From the NCBI GenBank assembly GCA_011799875.1, contig CM022301.1:214665888-214729887 (forward strand): DNA of 64,000 bases, given 5' to 3'. Of this stretch, positions 1 through 11,634 are shown one piece after another; the first letter of the stretch is position 1, and each line of letters begins with the position of its first letter. The stretch is from Thinopyrum elongatum. Lineage: Eukaryota; Streptophyta; Magnoliopsida; Poales; Poaceae. The notes beneath the pieces were generated by a model, which saw only the letters and a program-made list of their open reading frames with translations, was not told the DNA's origin and made no database searches. The position numbers and the translations under genes are program-made.

Positions 1-1026
1 GATCATCACAGCTTCTAGCTGCAGTTCCTGCGCCAGCACCGTGACTTCGTGCACGACACCTACACCCTCGACGTCATTGACGAGGCCACCAGGAGGCGAC
101 TCAAGTAGTGGGTGCTCAGGCTCTACACCAACTATGTCGCCACGCCCAGCGATGACCACATCGGCCTCTGGACCTCCCATACCTTCTCCCACCCATCCAC
201 CATCGACACGCTCGCCGTCGACCTGGCGCTCCACGAGGAGATCTACACCGACGTGTCCCGCTTCGCTGCTCGCCAGGAGCACTAAGCGCGCGTCGGCCGC
301 GCCCGGAAGCGCGGGCACCTGCTCCATGGCCCGCCTGGCACAGGCAAGACCAGCCTCGTGCCCACCATCACGAACCTCCTTGAGTTCGGCATCTACGACC
401 TGGAGCTCACCATGGTGCCCACCAACTCCCACCTCTACCGCCTGCTCGTCTCACCATGCCCAAGTCCGTCGTAGTCGTCGAGGACATAGACTGATCCCTA
501 GACCTCTCCGACCGCAAGAAGAACTCCGGCGGCTGACGGGGACAACACGCAGCTGGCGATCTGTCCCCGGCCGTCGTGGCGGCCATGCCGGTGATCGGGC
601 CTGAGTCAGTAAACCCCTCCGGTGTCCTCAACTTGGTGGATTTGCTCTGGTCATCCTGTGTCGGCGAGCGCCTGATGATCTTCACGACCAACAAGCTGGA
701 GCGGCTAGACCCGACACTGCTCCTCCCGGGCTACATGAACCGCAACATTATGCTCAGCTACTGCTCACCTCGCCCGCCATGCTCCACGTGCTCGCCAAGA
801 ACTACCTCAGTGTTGGCGACGATCATGATGACGAGCCTGACATGGTGGTGGACGGCCTCATGGCCGAGGCTGAGGGCCTACTCTCCGCCAACGTGCGCAT
901 CATGCTGACCGACATCGGCGGGGTGTTCATGGGTTGCGATGACACATGTGCCTTCACCGCCCTGAGGAGGCTCGTCGGCGAGCTGCGCAGCAGGAGAGAC
1001 ACGCCTGTCGCCGAGACGGTGCCGTC
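1..1026 (+). pseudogene. AAA-ATPase (BCS1/OM66-like) pseudogene, 5' portion
   Basis: Conceptual translation in shifting frames matches a plant AAA-ATPase of the mitochondrial BCS1/OM66-like group, a family of membrane-anchored ATPases linked to stress responses. The N-terminal AAA-associated part starts at base 1 and is cut by the window edge. Walker A (GPPGTGKTS) is at 328-354. Walker B (VVVVEDID) is at about 468-491 but in another frame. The sensor/arginine-finger region (IFTTNK...RLDP) follows at about 680-740. In-frame stops lie at 16-18, 106-108 and 283-285, and frame changes occur at about 400-465 and 765-780, so the gene is dead. The frame is still open at 1026, where the Athila element begins. 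The last codons lie at 60122-60152. Family recognition is firm; the exact paralogue is not known. Confidence 0.86.
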
Positions 1027-2526
1027 TGATATGTCCATTTTGTATCATGTTTTCCTACTGTTATTTATAGTGTTTTTAATCACTATAACACTTTGTAGAG
1101 CAATTCTAATACCTTTTCTCTCTTAATATGCAAGATTTACATGAAGAGGGAGATTGCCGGCAGCTGGAATTCTGGACCTGAAAAAGCTATGTCAAAGATA
1201 CCTATTCTGCACATCTCCAAATGAGCTAAAATTTCATAGAGATTTATTTTGGAATAAATAAAAATTATTGGAGAAAAGAAGTACCAGAGGGGGCCACCCA
1301 GGTGCCCACTAGGCACCAGGGCGCGCCCTGGTGGGTAGTGGGGCTCCTGGCCAGCCTCCGGTGCCCATCTTCTGGTATATAATTCCATTTTCCCCTAGAA
1401 TATAAGGATAGGACTTTCGGGATGGAGCGCCACTGTCTCAAGGTGGAACTTGGGCAGGAGCACTTTTGTTCTTCGGCGGAGCGATTCCGCCGGGGATACT
1501 TCACTCCTGGAGAGGGAAATCGAAGCCATCGTCATCACCAACAACCCTCTCACCGTGGGAGGATCAATCTTCATGAACATCTTCACCAGTACATCTCATC
1601 TCAAACCCTAGTTCATCTCTTGTGTTCAATCTTTGTATAAAAACCTCAGATTGGTACCTGTGGGTGACTAGTAGTGTTGATTACATCTTCTAGTTGATGC
1701 TAGTCGGTTTATTCGGTGGAAGATTATATGTTCAGATCCATTATGCTATTTAATACCCCTCTGATTTTGAACATGAATATTATTTGTGAGTAGTTTCTTT
1801 TGTTCTTGAGGACATGGGAGAAGTCTTGTCATAAGTAATCATGTGAATTTGGTATTCGTTCGATATTTTGATGATGTGTATGTTGTGATTCCCTTAGTGG
1901 TGTTATGTAAACGTCGACTACATGACACCTCACCATCTTTGGTCCTAAGGGAATGCATTGTGGAGTAGTAATTAGATGATGGGTTGCTAGAGTGACAGAA
2001 GCTTAAACCCTAGTTTATGCGCTATTCCGTAAGGGGCTGATTTGGATCCATACATTTAATGCTATGGTTAGATTTATCTTAATTCTTCTTTCGTAGTTGC
2101 GGATGCTTGCAAGAGGAGTTAATCATAAGTGGGAGGCTTGTTCAAGTAAGAACAACACCCAAGCACCAGTCCACCCACATATCAAATTATCAAAGTAGCG
2201 AACGCGAAGCAAACAAACATGATGAAAGTGACTAGATGAAATTCCCTTGTGTCCTCAAGAACGTTTTACTTGCTATAAGAGAAAGTTCCGGCCTGTCCTT
2301 TGCTACAAAAAGGATTGGGCTACCTTGCTGCACCTATTGCTACTATTGTTACTTGCTGCTTGTTACAAATTATCTTGCTATCAAACTATCTGTTACCAAT
2401 AATTTCAGTGCTTGCAGAAAATACCTTGCTGAAAACCGCTTGTCATTTCCTTCTGCTCCTCATTGGGTTCGACACTCTTACTTATCGAAAGGACTATGAT
2501 TGATCCCCTATACTTGTGGGTCACCA
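1027..2526 (+). repeat. 5' LTR of the Athila-type element
   Basis: About 1500 bp, collinear with 58633-60116. It differs from the 3' LTR by substitutions and indels; for example, about 30 bp near 1865-1900 are missing from the 3' copy. A TATATAA box is at 1376-1382, and a strong imperfect palindrome lies just upstream at 1306-1341. The end coordinate could be 2523 or 2526, because both TCA and TCACCA fit the 3' copy. Confidence 0.88.
1376..1382 (+). promoter_or_regulatory. Likely TATA box of the Athila 5' LTR
   Basis: TATATAA sits inside the LTR and is conserved in the 3' LTR at 58998-59004. It is the obvious core promoter candidate for the element transcript; the start site is not defined. 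Confidence 0.5.
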
Positions 2527-2537
2527 TGGCTCTTTTT

Positions 2538-2555
2538 TGGTGCCGTTGCCGGGGA
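2538..2555 (+). other. Primer-binding site, tRNA-Asp type
   Basis: TGGTGCCGTTGCCGGGGA lies 11 bases after the LTR end. From memory of plant tRNA-Asp(GTC), it is complementary to the 3' end at 17 of 18 positions (T for C at base 4). A tRNA-Asp primer is typical of Athila-type elements. Confidence 0.8.
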
Positions 2556-2632
2556 GTGAAGCGCTTTTGGTGAGTGGAATTTGGTAAGGAAAAAATTATA
2601 TTACGCGCTGAAATTTACTGTTACTTGTTACT

Positions 2633-3613
2633 ATGGAAAATAATCCTTTGAGGGGTTTGTTCGGGGTATCTTCACCTTGAGCGAAAGCACAAAGAGTTGC
2701 TCCTCAACCTACTGCACCTACTGAAAATATTTGTTATGAGATTCCTTCGGATATGATAGAGAAACTACTAGCTAATCCTTATGCAGGAGACGGAACACTA
2801 CATCCTGATATGCACCTAATCTATGTGGATGAAGTTTTTGAATTATTTAAGCTTGCAGGTTTACCCGGAGATGAAGTTAAGAAGAAGGTCTTCCCTTTAT
2901 CTTTGGGGGGAAAGGTATTGACATGGTATAGACTATGTGATGATATTAGAGCTTGGGATTGGAATCGATTGAAATTGGAATTTCATCAAAAGTTTTATCC
3001 TATGCATCTAGTTCATCCTGATCGGAATTATATATAGGAGAAAGTATTGCTCAAGCTTGGGGGAGGCTTAAGTACATGATGTATACATGCCCCAACCATG
3101 AGCTCTCAAAGGAAATTATCTTACAAATTTTGTATGCTCGGCTCTCTCATGATAATCAAACCATGCTCGATTCTTCTTCGACTGGATCTTTTATGAAGAA
3201 AACTATTGAATTCAGATGGAATCTTCTGGAAAGAATTAAACGCAACTCTAAAGATTGGGAACTCGACAAAGGTAATGAGTCAGGTATAACACTTAAGTTC
3301 GATTGTGTTAAATCTTTTATGGATACCAATGCTTTTCACAAGTTTAGCACTAAATATGGACTTGACTCTGAGATAGTAGCTTATTTTTGTGAATCTTTTG
3401 CTACTCATGTTGATCTCCCTAAGGAGAAATGGTTTAAATAGCATCCCCCTGTTAAACAAAAGATTGAGGATCATGTTATAGTTAAAGATGAAACTACCAT
3501 TTATAATGTTGATCCAGTTGTGCCTACTGCTTACATTGAAAAACCACCTTTCCCTGTTAGGATAAAGGAACATGCTAAGGTTTCAACCGTGGTTAACAAA
3601 AGTAATATTAGAG
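2633..3613 (+). pseudogene. Athila gag, N-terminal and capsid part, broken
   Basis: The likely start is the ATG at 2633, about 80 bases after the PBS. It is followed by a stop near 2678, a long open stretch from 2753, a TAG at about 3035, and a frame change that restores the capsid-like sequence containing MMYTCPNHELS near 3076. Another TAG follows KEKWFK at about 3439. The capsid-type helical region resembles Athila gag. The frame is open at 3613, where the Tat-type element is inserted, and it continues at 12840 in phase when one TAGAG duplication is counted. Not functional. Confidence 0.8.
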
Positions 3614-4488
3614 TGTCCACGTTCTGGGATTGGGGGTACCCAGACTTGCCTACCTACGGCCCAGCGCGTGGCCCCATCGGTGGCCCGGTACGGCCCAACC
3701 ACAATACCTTGCAAGCAAGACTCTCGCGAGGGCCCCCTAGCCTCGCGAGGCGAGCGACGCCAAGACCTCCCGAGGAGCAGCTTCCCGAGCCTGCCTCACG
3801 AGGAGCGAAGATCTCTATGCAGGTACCCCGCCTCACGAGGCTCGGGATGATGTGAGCCATGACGACAAGGCCAGGCGGGATCCAGCGGGCACAGTGGAGG
3901 ACAGTTTCCTCTTTGGTGCTAAGGAGGCGAGGACGTACGCGGGTTCCCAAGGAATCCCCCAAAGGTTTCCATTCCAATGCAACAAGACCAAGATCATGAG
4001 CTCGGCAGGGCGGATGTCATCACCGAGCCCACCACTGCATCATGACCAAAAGCTTTGCAGGCGAAGACCACCTTTCGTCAGGATAAGATGTACCTCTTGT
4101 CCCCTTTCAAATTGGCCACTGTGGTATTCCTTCCCACCTAAGTTATGAGGGAAGAGAACCAAGGCCACTATAAATATAGGCTAGTCTCCACCGTAGTAGG
4201 GGGTTGACTCATTGTCCCCCTCTGAGCCCTCATGAGGCAGCTCACCCACTGTACTAGTTCATCCTCCTCCCCCTCGTGAGGCAATCCACCACAAAGCAGG
4301 AGTAGGGTTTTACACCGCAAGGTGGCCCAAACCTGTGTAAATTGCTGTGTCCCCTCTTTTCCCCGCTCGCACGAACTCGACGAGGCCAAGCCATGAGGTG
4401 ATGAGCTTGAGGCTGTGGCTAGGCTAGATCTTCGCACACGCCCCAGAGTTCGAACCTTGTTTGGGTCCGCGGAGCCCCGATTCCGACA
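3614..4488 (+). repeat. 5' LTR of the Tat-type element
   Basis: 875 bp, collinear with the 3' LTR at 11960-12834, with scattered substitutions. It includes GC-rich stretches and the phrase ACTATAAATATAGG (about 4168-4181), which may hold its TATA box. Confidence 0.88.
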
Positions 4489-4490
4489 TT

Positions 4491-4508
4491 TGGCGTGCTA
4501 GGTAGGGG
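4491..4508 (+). other. Probable primer-binding site of the Tat-type element
   Basis: TGGCGTGCTAGGTAGGGG follows the LTR by two bases. It resembles the TGGCGCGCCAGGTAGGGG-like sequence that follows the LTR in many grass Tat elements. The cognate tRNA was not assigned. Confidence 0.55.
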
Positions 4509-4558
4509 CATGTCGAAGCCCCCCTTCCACTTTGCTCCGTCTCCGCTTCGTCGCTTAC

Positions 4559-6087
4559 ATGGCCGATGCCCACCGAGTTCGCGCTGAGCGTCGGGCCGCT
4601 CGCGTCGCCCAGACGGCGCCCATGGGCTGCGGTGTTCCATGCTGCTCCGCTTCTCCCGCAGCTAACGCTTCGACCGACCCTGCTGCTCGCGAGCAGCAGG
4701 ACTCTTCGCAGCCGCCCTCCATGCAGCCTGATGGCCGCACCGCCACTCCTTCCCTCACCCCCGCCACGGTGTCGTCCTCCCACGCTCGTCGCGGGCCAGC
4801 AAACACGCAGGCTGCGCTGCTCATGGCGCGTGAGCTGCTGCGCTACCGTCCCACCAACGATGGCTACGACGCCTGGCTGGGTCGCATCACCGAGCTCGTC
4901 AACGCCGCCGGCGAGGCCCCGGCGCCATCCCACTCGCTCTGTCCCCCGCCCTCCCACGTGGGTGACGTAGCTCATGGCGCACCTCCTCCTCCTCCTCTGC
5001 GCAGCACCGACACCGGGCCCAGGCCCGACGTGCGCCCGTGCGACCCGCCGCGTGGGGCGCCAGTGTCGCCACGGGATGAGGCCAGCTGCCAAGTGGTGCA
5101 GCAGCCGCAGTACGACGCGTGTGCGCTCCCCGCACCGCCATGCCAGCACCAAGACCAGGCAGCTCTGGGGGCTAGAGCGCATGGGCGTCAGGATCATGCT
5201 CCCCTCACGCGAGCCGCACCCATAAGCGCGGCGGGCTGCCGGGCCTTCACTCGTGAGCTGCGTCGCATCGTTTGGCCCGGCAAGTTCAAGCCAGACCTAC
5301 CCCCGCACTATGATGGCACCCCCAACCCTGCGGAGTTCCTCCAGCTCTACTTGCTGAGCGTCGAGGCGACGAATGGCGATGGCAAGGTCATGGCGAACTG
5401 GTTCCCCATGGCTCTCAAGGATGGCGCGCGCTCCTGGCTCTCGCACCTCCCGGAGGGGTCAATCTCCTCTTGGGATGAGCTTTGCGAGCGTTTCATCACC
5501 AACTTCCAAGGCACCCGCGACAGCTCTCTCACCATCAACGACCTGCGGCGCGTGAAGCAGCAATCGGGTGAAACCCTCCGCAAGTACATTCAGCGCTTCA
5601 CCAACGTTCGCCTCAAGATCCCGAAAGCCTCAGACAAAGCCATCATCTCGACGTTCACCGAGGGCGTCATGGTTGTCAAGATGAGCGAGGAGCTCGCATC
5701 CACGATGACCTGTGCATGGCGCTGGAGATGTTCAACCTGGCGGACAGATGCGCCAGGGCGGAAGAAGGTTGGCTCCCTCTCCTCAGGCTCCCTGACGTCG
5801 ATCCCGAAGACAAGAAGGCCAAGGCCAAGGAGGTGAAGTGCAAGGGCCCCGCCGTGCTGGCAGCAGAGCCTGAGTTGAAGCACGGCCACGACCGCGATGA
5901 ACCAGCCAAGGATAACCGCCCATTCTATGTCTTCCGCAACATTCACACCCACAACACTAATGATTGCCAGGAGCTCAGGGCGCTCCGGGACGAGCGCCTG
6001 GGCCACCGCCCCGAGCGCGGTGACCGAAGCTTCGACCGAGGAGGAGGCTGCAGCGGAGGCCGCTGGGACAACCGCAACCCTCGTTAG
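4559..6087 (+). pseudogene. Tat gag, frameshifted
   Basis: From the ATG at 4559 (an upstream in-frame ATG exists at 4532), a Pro/Ala-rich N-terminus leads into a retrotransposon-gag capsid region at about 5260-5690 (motifs FLQLYLLSVE, SWLSHLPEGSI). A frame change at about 5700 moves the rest into the frame spanning 5716-6087. There, FYVFRNIHTHNTNDCQELR occupies the position of the usual Cys/His knuckle of Tat gags, with its first Cys replaced. An Arg/Gly-rich tail follows and a TAG ends the frame near 6085. High GC content contrasts with the AT-rich Athila host. Confidence 0.78.
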
Positions 6088-6826
6088 GACTGGCGCGACT
6101 AGCCTCGCGAGGATCGTGATCAGCCTCGCGACGGCCCCTGGCGTGATCAGCCTCGGGAGGCCCATCCTCAGGGTAATGCTCGCCTCCCTCCGCTGCCGCC
6201 ACCGCCAAGGAGAAACGACGACAACCATCAGGACGATGGGGCTGGGGGCTTCCAGGAACCTCGCGTGATTGCTTGCATCCTTGGTGGTGCCCAGTCACCC
6301 GCCTCGAACCGCGAGGTGAACGCGGCCCTCCCGAAGCTTGAGGCCACGCGCCCCCTCAGGTGGTCATAGTACGCCATCACTTTCGACTCCAAGGATCACC
6401 TCAGGTGCGCGGCCACTGCTGGCGCGCTCCCCATGCTCTGCACGCCCACCATCACCAACGTCTATGTCACCAAAACTCCCATTGATGGCGGCGCTGGTAT
6501 CAACGTGCTCTCCGTCGAGACCTTTGAGATGCTTCAGGTGCCCTATGACCAGCTCATGCCCACCAGGCCATTCTCTGGGGTGACCGACGGTTCCACCATC
6601 CCCTGGGGCAGGTGCGCCTCCCTGTAACCTTCGGCAAGTGCGATAACTACCACACCGAGCTCATCGACTTTGACGTCGCCCACATCAGCCTCTTGTACAA
6701 TGCCATCCTCGGGTACCCTGCCCTCGCCAAGTTCATGGAGGCAACCCACCATGGCTACAACGTCCTCAAGATGCCAGGGTGCAGCGGTGTCATCACGGTC
6801 GCCTGCGATGAGAAGGACACGGTCTG
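6088..6826 (+). pseudogene. Tat aspartic protease region, broken
   Basis: An Arg/Pro-rich linker (repeated R-D-Q-P-R-like motifs at about 6090-6180) is followed by a retropepsin-like domain. The active-site motif DGGAGINVLS is at about 6484-6513, where DSG or DTG would be expected, and the flap and C-terminal part (ILGYPALAKFMEA) is near 6706-6745. A frame change near 6610 separates the halves. The frame is open at 6826 where the Angela LTR is inserted, and it resumes in phase at 8551 when one GTCTG duplication is counted. Confidence 0.75.
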
Positions 6827-8545
6827 TGTTGGGGAACATAGCATGCAATTTCAAAAAATTTCTACGCTCACGCAAGATCTATCTAGGAGATGCATAGCAA
6901 CAAGAGGGGAGAGTGTGTCCACGTACCCTCGTAGACTGAAAGCGGAAGCGTTAGGTTAACGCGGTTGATGTAGTCGAACGTCTTCACGATCCAACCGATC
7001 CAAGTACCGAACGTACAGCACCTCCGTGTTCAGCACACGTTCAGCTCGATGACATCCCTCGAACTCTTGATCTAGCAGAGGGTCGAGGGAGAGTTCCGTC
7101 AGCACGACGGCGTGGCGACGGTGTTGGTGATGTGATCTACGCAGGGCTTCGCCTAAGCACTACGACACTATGACCAGAGGAGTAAACTGTGGAGGGGGGC
7201 ACCGCACACGGCTAAGAGAAATCTTGGTGTGCCCCCCGCCCCCGTATATAAAGGAGGGGGGAGGAGGCGGCCGGCCTAGAGGGGGCGTGCCAAGGGGGGG
7301 AGTCCTACTAGGACTCCGAGTCCTAGTAGGATTCCCCTTTCCTTTCCGGAGAGGGGGGAAGGGGAAAGAGGTGGAGGAGAAGAAGGAAAGGGGGGCCGCG
7401 CCCCCCACCCCTAGTCCAATTCGGTTTGGGCTTGGGGGGGCACACGCCACCACCTGGCCGCCGGCCTCCTCTCTCCACTAGGTCCCATGAAGGCCCAATA
7501 GTCCCCCGGGGGGTTCCGGTAACCTCCCGGTACTCCGAAAAATGTTCGAACCTTTCCGGTGCCCAAACATAACCTTCCAATATATCAATCTTTACCTCTC
7601 GACCATTTTGAGACTCCTCGTCATGTCCGTGATCTCATCCGGGACTCCGAACAAACTTCGGTCACCAAAACACACAACTCATAATACAAATCGTCATCAA
7701 ACGTTAAGCATGCGGACCCTACGGGTTCGAGAACTATGTAGACATGACCGAGACACATCTCCGGTCAATAACCAATAGCAGAACCTGGATGCTCATATTG
7801 GCTCCTACATATTCTACAAAGATCTTTATCGGTTAAACTGCATAACAACATACGTCATTCCCTTTGTCATTGGTATGTTACTTGCCCGAGATTCGATCGT
7901 CGGTATCATCATACCTAGTTCAATCTCGTTACCGGCAAGTCTCTTTACTCATTCCATAATGCATCATCCCGCAACTAACTAAGTAGTCACATTGCTTGCA
8001 AGGCTTCATATGATGTGCATTACCGAGAGGGCCCAGAGATACCTCTCCGATACTCAGAGTGACAAATCCTAATCTCGATCTATGCCAACCCAACAAACAC
8101 CTTCGGAGACACCTGTAGAGCATCTTTATAATCACCCAGTTACGTTGTGACGTTTGATAGCACACAAGGTGTTCCTCCGGTATTCGGGAATTGCATAATC
8201 TCATAGTCAGAGGAATATGTATAAGTCAAGAAGAAAGCAACAACAATAAACTTAACGATCATTATGCTATGCTAACGGATGGGTCTTGTCCATCACATCA
8301 TTCTCCTAATGATGTGATCTTGTTTATCAAATGACAACACCTGTCTATGGTCAGGAAACATAACCATCTTTGATAAACAAGCTAGTCAAGTAGAGGCATA
8401 CTAGGGACACTCTGTTTGTCTATGTAGTCACACATGTATCAAGTTTCCAGTTAATACAATTCTAGCATGAATAATAAACATTTATCATGATATAAGGAAA
8501 TATAAATAACAACTTTATTATTGCCTCTAGGGCATATTTCCTTCA
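6827..8545 (-). mobile_element. Angela/BARE1-type copia solo LTR
   Basis: A 1719-bp LTR in antisense orientation: on the plus strand it begins TGTTGGGGAACAT and ends CTCTAGGGCATATTTCCTTCA. It matches the LTRs of the full-length element at 25687-34401 throughout. It is flanked by a perfect duplication GTCTG (6822-6826 and 8546-8550) with no internal region, as expected for LTR-LTR recombination after insertion. The terminal CTTCA instead of CAACA is a mutated end. No real gene lies inside; short open stretches are spurious. Confidence 0.93.
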
Positions 8546-9150
8546 GTCTGTTCCCTTGAGCTTGCCTACCGTGCCACGGCGGCCGAGAACTCTGATGACG
8601 GAGGCGGCGTCTTGCCTCCCGAGGCCACCCCCGCGAAGAAGAAGCAGCTCCTTCCCAAGAGCTGTCCGGAGGCTAAGAAACCTGCTGGCAACGCCTCAGG
8701 CCCCGCGCCCGCTGCCGGGGCGCCTCTTCCTCCTTCATAGGAAGGCGTGCCCGGCACCTCCCTCAGGAAGGGCTCGGGGGCTTCTGTCTGGAGAGCCTCT
8801 GACCTGACCGGCATGACGAGGGAGGTGTTCGGGGACCACTTGGAGGCGTGCCTCGATGCGCGCACTCCCACGAGCAAAGAGCACGGCGTGAGGCGCCAGG
8901 AGCACGAGAATTCATCACCAAGGCAATCGAGGAGCTTCAGGAGGCGCAAGCCATGCACGGCGAGCGTCGCCCCGTACGGTCCGCCAGTGCAGCTGCCGCC
9001 CCCGATGTGGGTGGTGAGCCGCGCGTCTGCGTTAACATCCCGGGCCTCAACAGGGCCGCTTCGCAGGACCTCTTCTAGCCGTCGCGCGTCAGCCAGAGTG
9101 GGGGCTACCCCTGCAACTACGTATGCATGCCGTTCGTCCTGCTGAATGTG
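8546..9150 (+). pseudogene. Tat pol remnant with deleted RT core
   Basis: After the solo LTR the Tat frame resumes. Weak pol linker sequence leads to RVCVNIPGLNRA at about 9013-9048, the counterpart of the RT palm motif usually reading R-x-C-V-D-[FY]-x-x-L-N-K. After a stop and PSRVSQ, the sequence jumps to CNYVCMPFVLLNVGA at about 9112-9156, the counterpart of Y-x-V-M-P-F-G-L-K-N-A-G-A. The intervening fingers/palm part (the F-L-D-x-x-S-G-Y region) is missing, as are the YxDD box, RNase H and integrase. It cannot support transposition. Confidence 0.72.
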
Positions 9151-10828
9151 GGCGCCTTGTAGCAGCGCCTTGCGCAACGCGCTATGGCGTCTCATGAGGC
9201 CAGGTGCTAGGCTGTCGTGTCTCATGAGGTCCCAGACCCTCACGAGCCCCCTGGGCCTCGCAGGCCCCCAGGCCTCCGGAGCCGCCCTGCTCATGAGGAC
9301 CAGTCTCCACGACACGCCTCTTCAGCTACCTCGACGCTTCTACGACACCGGTGCCAGGTGACTTTTTGGTTTGTTCAATCGAGGGTGCCCCACGGGCTGC
9401 ATTATCCTTAGGCTGCAAGGGTACGCCCTTGCAGTTACATCATTTCATTCATGTACCTTGAACCAGTTACGTTTTCATGAGCTACTGTGGTTGTTAACCC
9501 TGCGATTGGTGTATATCACTTCTGGAGTCACCTCTTCGGGCTTCGCGCGTTGCTAGCTCTCCCCTTGAACGTCACGTGAGAGGGGGCTATCGGCACGGCG
9601 CCTGTGCTCGGGCCTGTCCCTGCAGCGCTGAAAAACCTAAGAGACTGAGCTCTAGCTCATGGGCCGGCCCCGTGCACGTCACCTCACCAGGTCCTTAGTG
9701 CCTTCGTCCTTCTCACGGAACGATCATGAGCAGATCAGCAAGCGCGCATTGCTTCTCGTATTTTGTAATTGGCTAACACGCAGGAACCTCAGGAGATAGG
9801 CGCTTGAGCAGCCTTGACGACACCTTGTCGCTTCAGGAAGACCCGCCTCAATTAGGCAGCGTTTTTGCCCGCAGAAGGCTAAGTAAAATTGCTTCGTATA
9901 CCGCGTGTCACTGGTTAAAGCCCTTTCCTGGGCGCCTCCGCGAGGCGAACCGCTCCTTTTTTGCACAAACCGCTTGCACATTAAAAGGGGGGCTCTTGAG
10001 CATCGCGCCTCAGGAGCCCCTACCGGTTCTCAGGCCCTCACCCCCTGGCCTTGTTCCATGCATCACGACTTGACATACCAGCGGCGGCTGAGCTAGCCTG
10101 AGGACCGGGTCCTGAGGATGTAGAGCACCTTGGTGAGCAAGAAAAGGAGGGGCAAACCCCGCGCGAGGGCACGGGAAGTGGGGTGCGGCCCGGCCATGCA
10201 GGCACCACCCAAAACGCTAAAGTATGTCAGTCCCCTCACTCACCCCTAGTGGGGATTGCCTTGATGCGTTTCAGGACAAAAGTGGAGGACCAGGCTCTAG
10301 GAGAGCGCGCCCTCATGACGTAGGAACACCTCGTGAATCATGAGCACCCAGAGCTAAGTCATCTTCTCTGCGCCAGGTGCGAGCCTTACTATTGACACAA
10401 CACCTTTGTTTCCGCAATCCCGTTTAGGTGAAAATCCTTTCCCATACGAAAGCTGCTTGCGCATCAAGGGGGACCTCCTGAGCATCGCGCCTCAGGAGCT
10501 CTTACCGGACCTCGGGTCGCTCACCTCCTGGCCTTGCACACGACATCGCGACCTGGCATACCAGCGACGGCAGAAGCTTACCTGGGGACTGGGTCCCAGC
10601 GACGTAGGGCACTAAGCTATCGAGAGGAGGAAAGGGCGCGAGCTTAAATGAGAGATGCCAACACGACTTAGAAACATGAATAAAGCATTAAGATAAAGGG
10701 CGCGATCGCCGTAGTTTCTTACATGCCCGCGCGGGCCCTTCATGACTTCTGGTGCAGGAAACGAAAACAAAAGAAACGGCCTCCCGAAGGCCGCAGCTCC
10801 TGAGGCGCTGGCTCCGGCACTGCGGCGC
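9151..10828 (+). repeat. Tat 3' internal non-coding region with a diverged direct repeat
   Basis: I see no convincing coding content over this 1.7 kb. Two segments, about 9945-10130 and 10435-10620, are related direct repeats. Both carry GAGCATCGCGCCTCAGGAG, then a CTCACC..CTGGCCTTG block, then CATACCAGCG(A/G)CGG and a G-rich GACxGGGTCC block. The rest is GC-rich spacer between pol and the antisense ORF. Confidence 0.6.
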
Positions 10829-11634
10829 CTAGTTGGAGTCCTCCTCCTCCTTGATTGGGACGCGGCAACGTGGCGGCTCATCGTGGTCGTCGTCACTCGA
10901 GCTTCCCCCGGAGGTAGCATCGTCGCCACTAGAGGCGTCGCGGCCATCGCCAAGGGCAAGTTCGCTGTCGAGGGCGTCACCGCCGCGACGGGTGTCGTCG
11001 CCGGAGGAAGGATGGTCGCCGCCGCTGTTGTCACTCTCCGGGCAGCATTCTAGGCGCTTGCCGTCTTCCCCGAAGATCTTGACGAAGAGCGTCGTCGCCC
11101 CGTCATACTTGAAGTGGAGGGTGTGCCTCCCCTTCAAGCCGCGGGCACGGGCGAGCGTCTACCACCCGTGGGTCAGGTAGATGTAGCCTGAGGGGGTGAC
11201 CTCAACCTCCACCCATGAAGACCGGTTCAGCAGCCATCAGGCTGCAGCCACAGCCCGACGGGTTCTCCCGCCGGCAGCTCCTCCGCGAAGGAGTGCGGAA
11301 GCTGGATCCAGGTACTCGGTGACCTCTCCATCCACAGCACGAACTCGCGGGCCATGTCGTCCGAGTGGGCCCGTGGGCGAAGTGGTCGGGCGGCCACCGT
11401 GCACCTTCCCCCTCGGCCTCGGCCTCCACGGCTTCCGCGGGAAGGATTCTTCCCGCGGCTACCGAAGCCAATGCGGACCCCCAGCGGTGCGTGTTCGCGC
11501 CCCTGGGGAACCGCCGCGGGCATCACAGTGGACTTGCGAGGGCGGCCGCGCCCCCTCTTCGGTGGAGGCGCCTCTGGCTCCTCCCTGGGCGCCTTCCCCT
11601 TCTTGGCGGCGGAGAACCTTCTCACTGGCGCCAT
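10829..11634 (-). pseudogene. Antisense ORF of the Tat element with a B3-like DNA-binding domain
   Basis: Reading minus from an ATG at 11634, the first about 135 residues begin MAPVRRFSAAKKGKA and contain a basic AT-hook-like KRGRGRPRKS. Then comes the start of a B3-like fold (WIQLPHSFAEELP, about 11310-11275). After a frame change near 11228 and an in-frame TAG near 11160, the fold continues with SSWVEVEV, GYIYLTHGW, LHFKYDGATTLFVKIFGED and an acidic Ser/Asp-rich tail ending at 10829. The order (LP.SFAEEL, W.VEV, GW..LARARGL, L.F.YDG, VKIF) is that of plant B3 domains. Antisense extra ORFs before the 3' LTR are known for Tat elements. Function is unknown: it could be a captured transcription-factor domain or an old element gene. 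This copy is broken. Confidence 0.7.
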
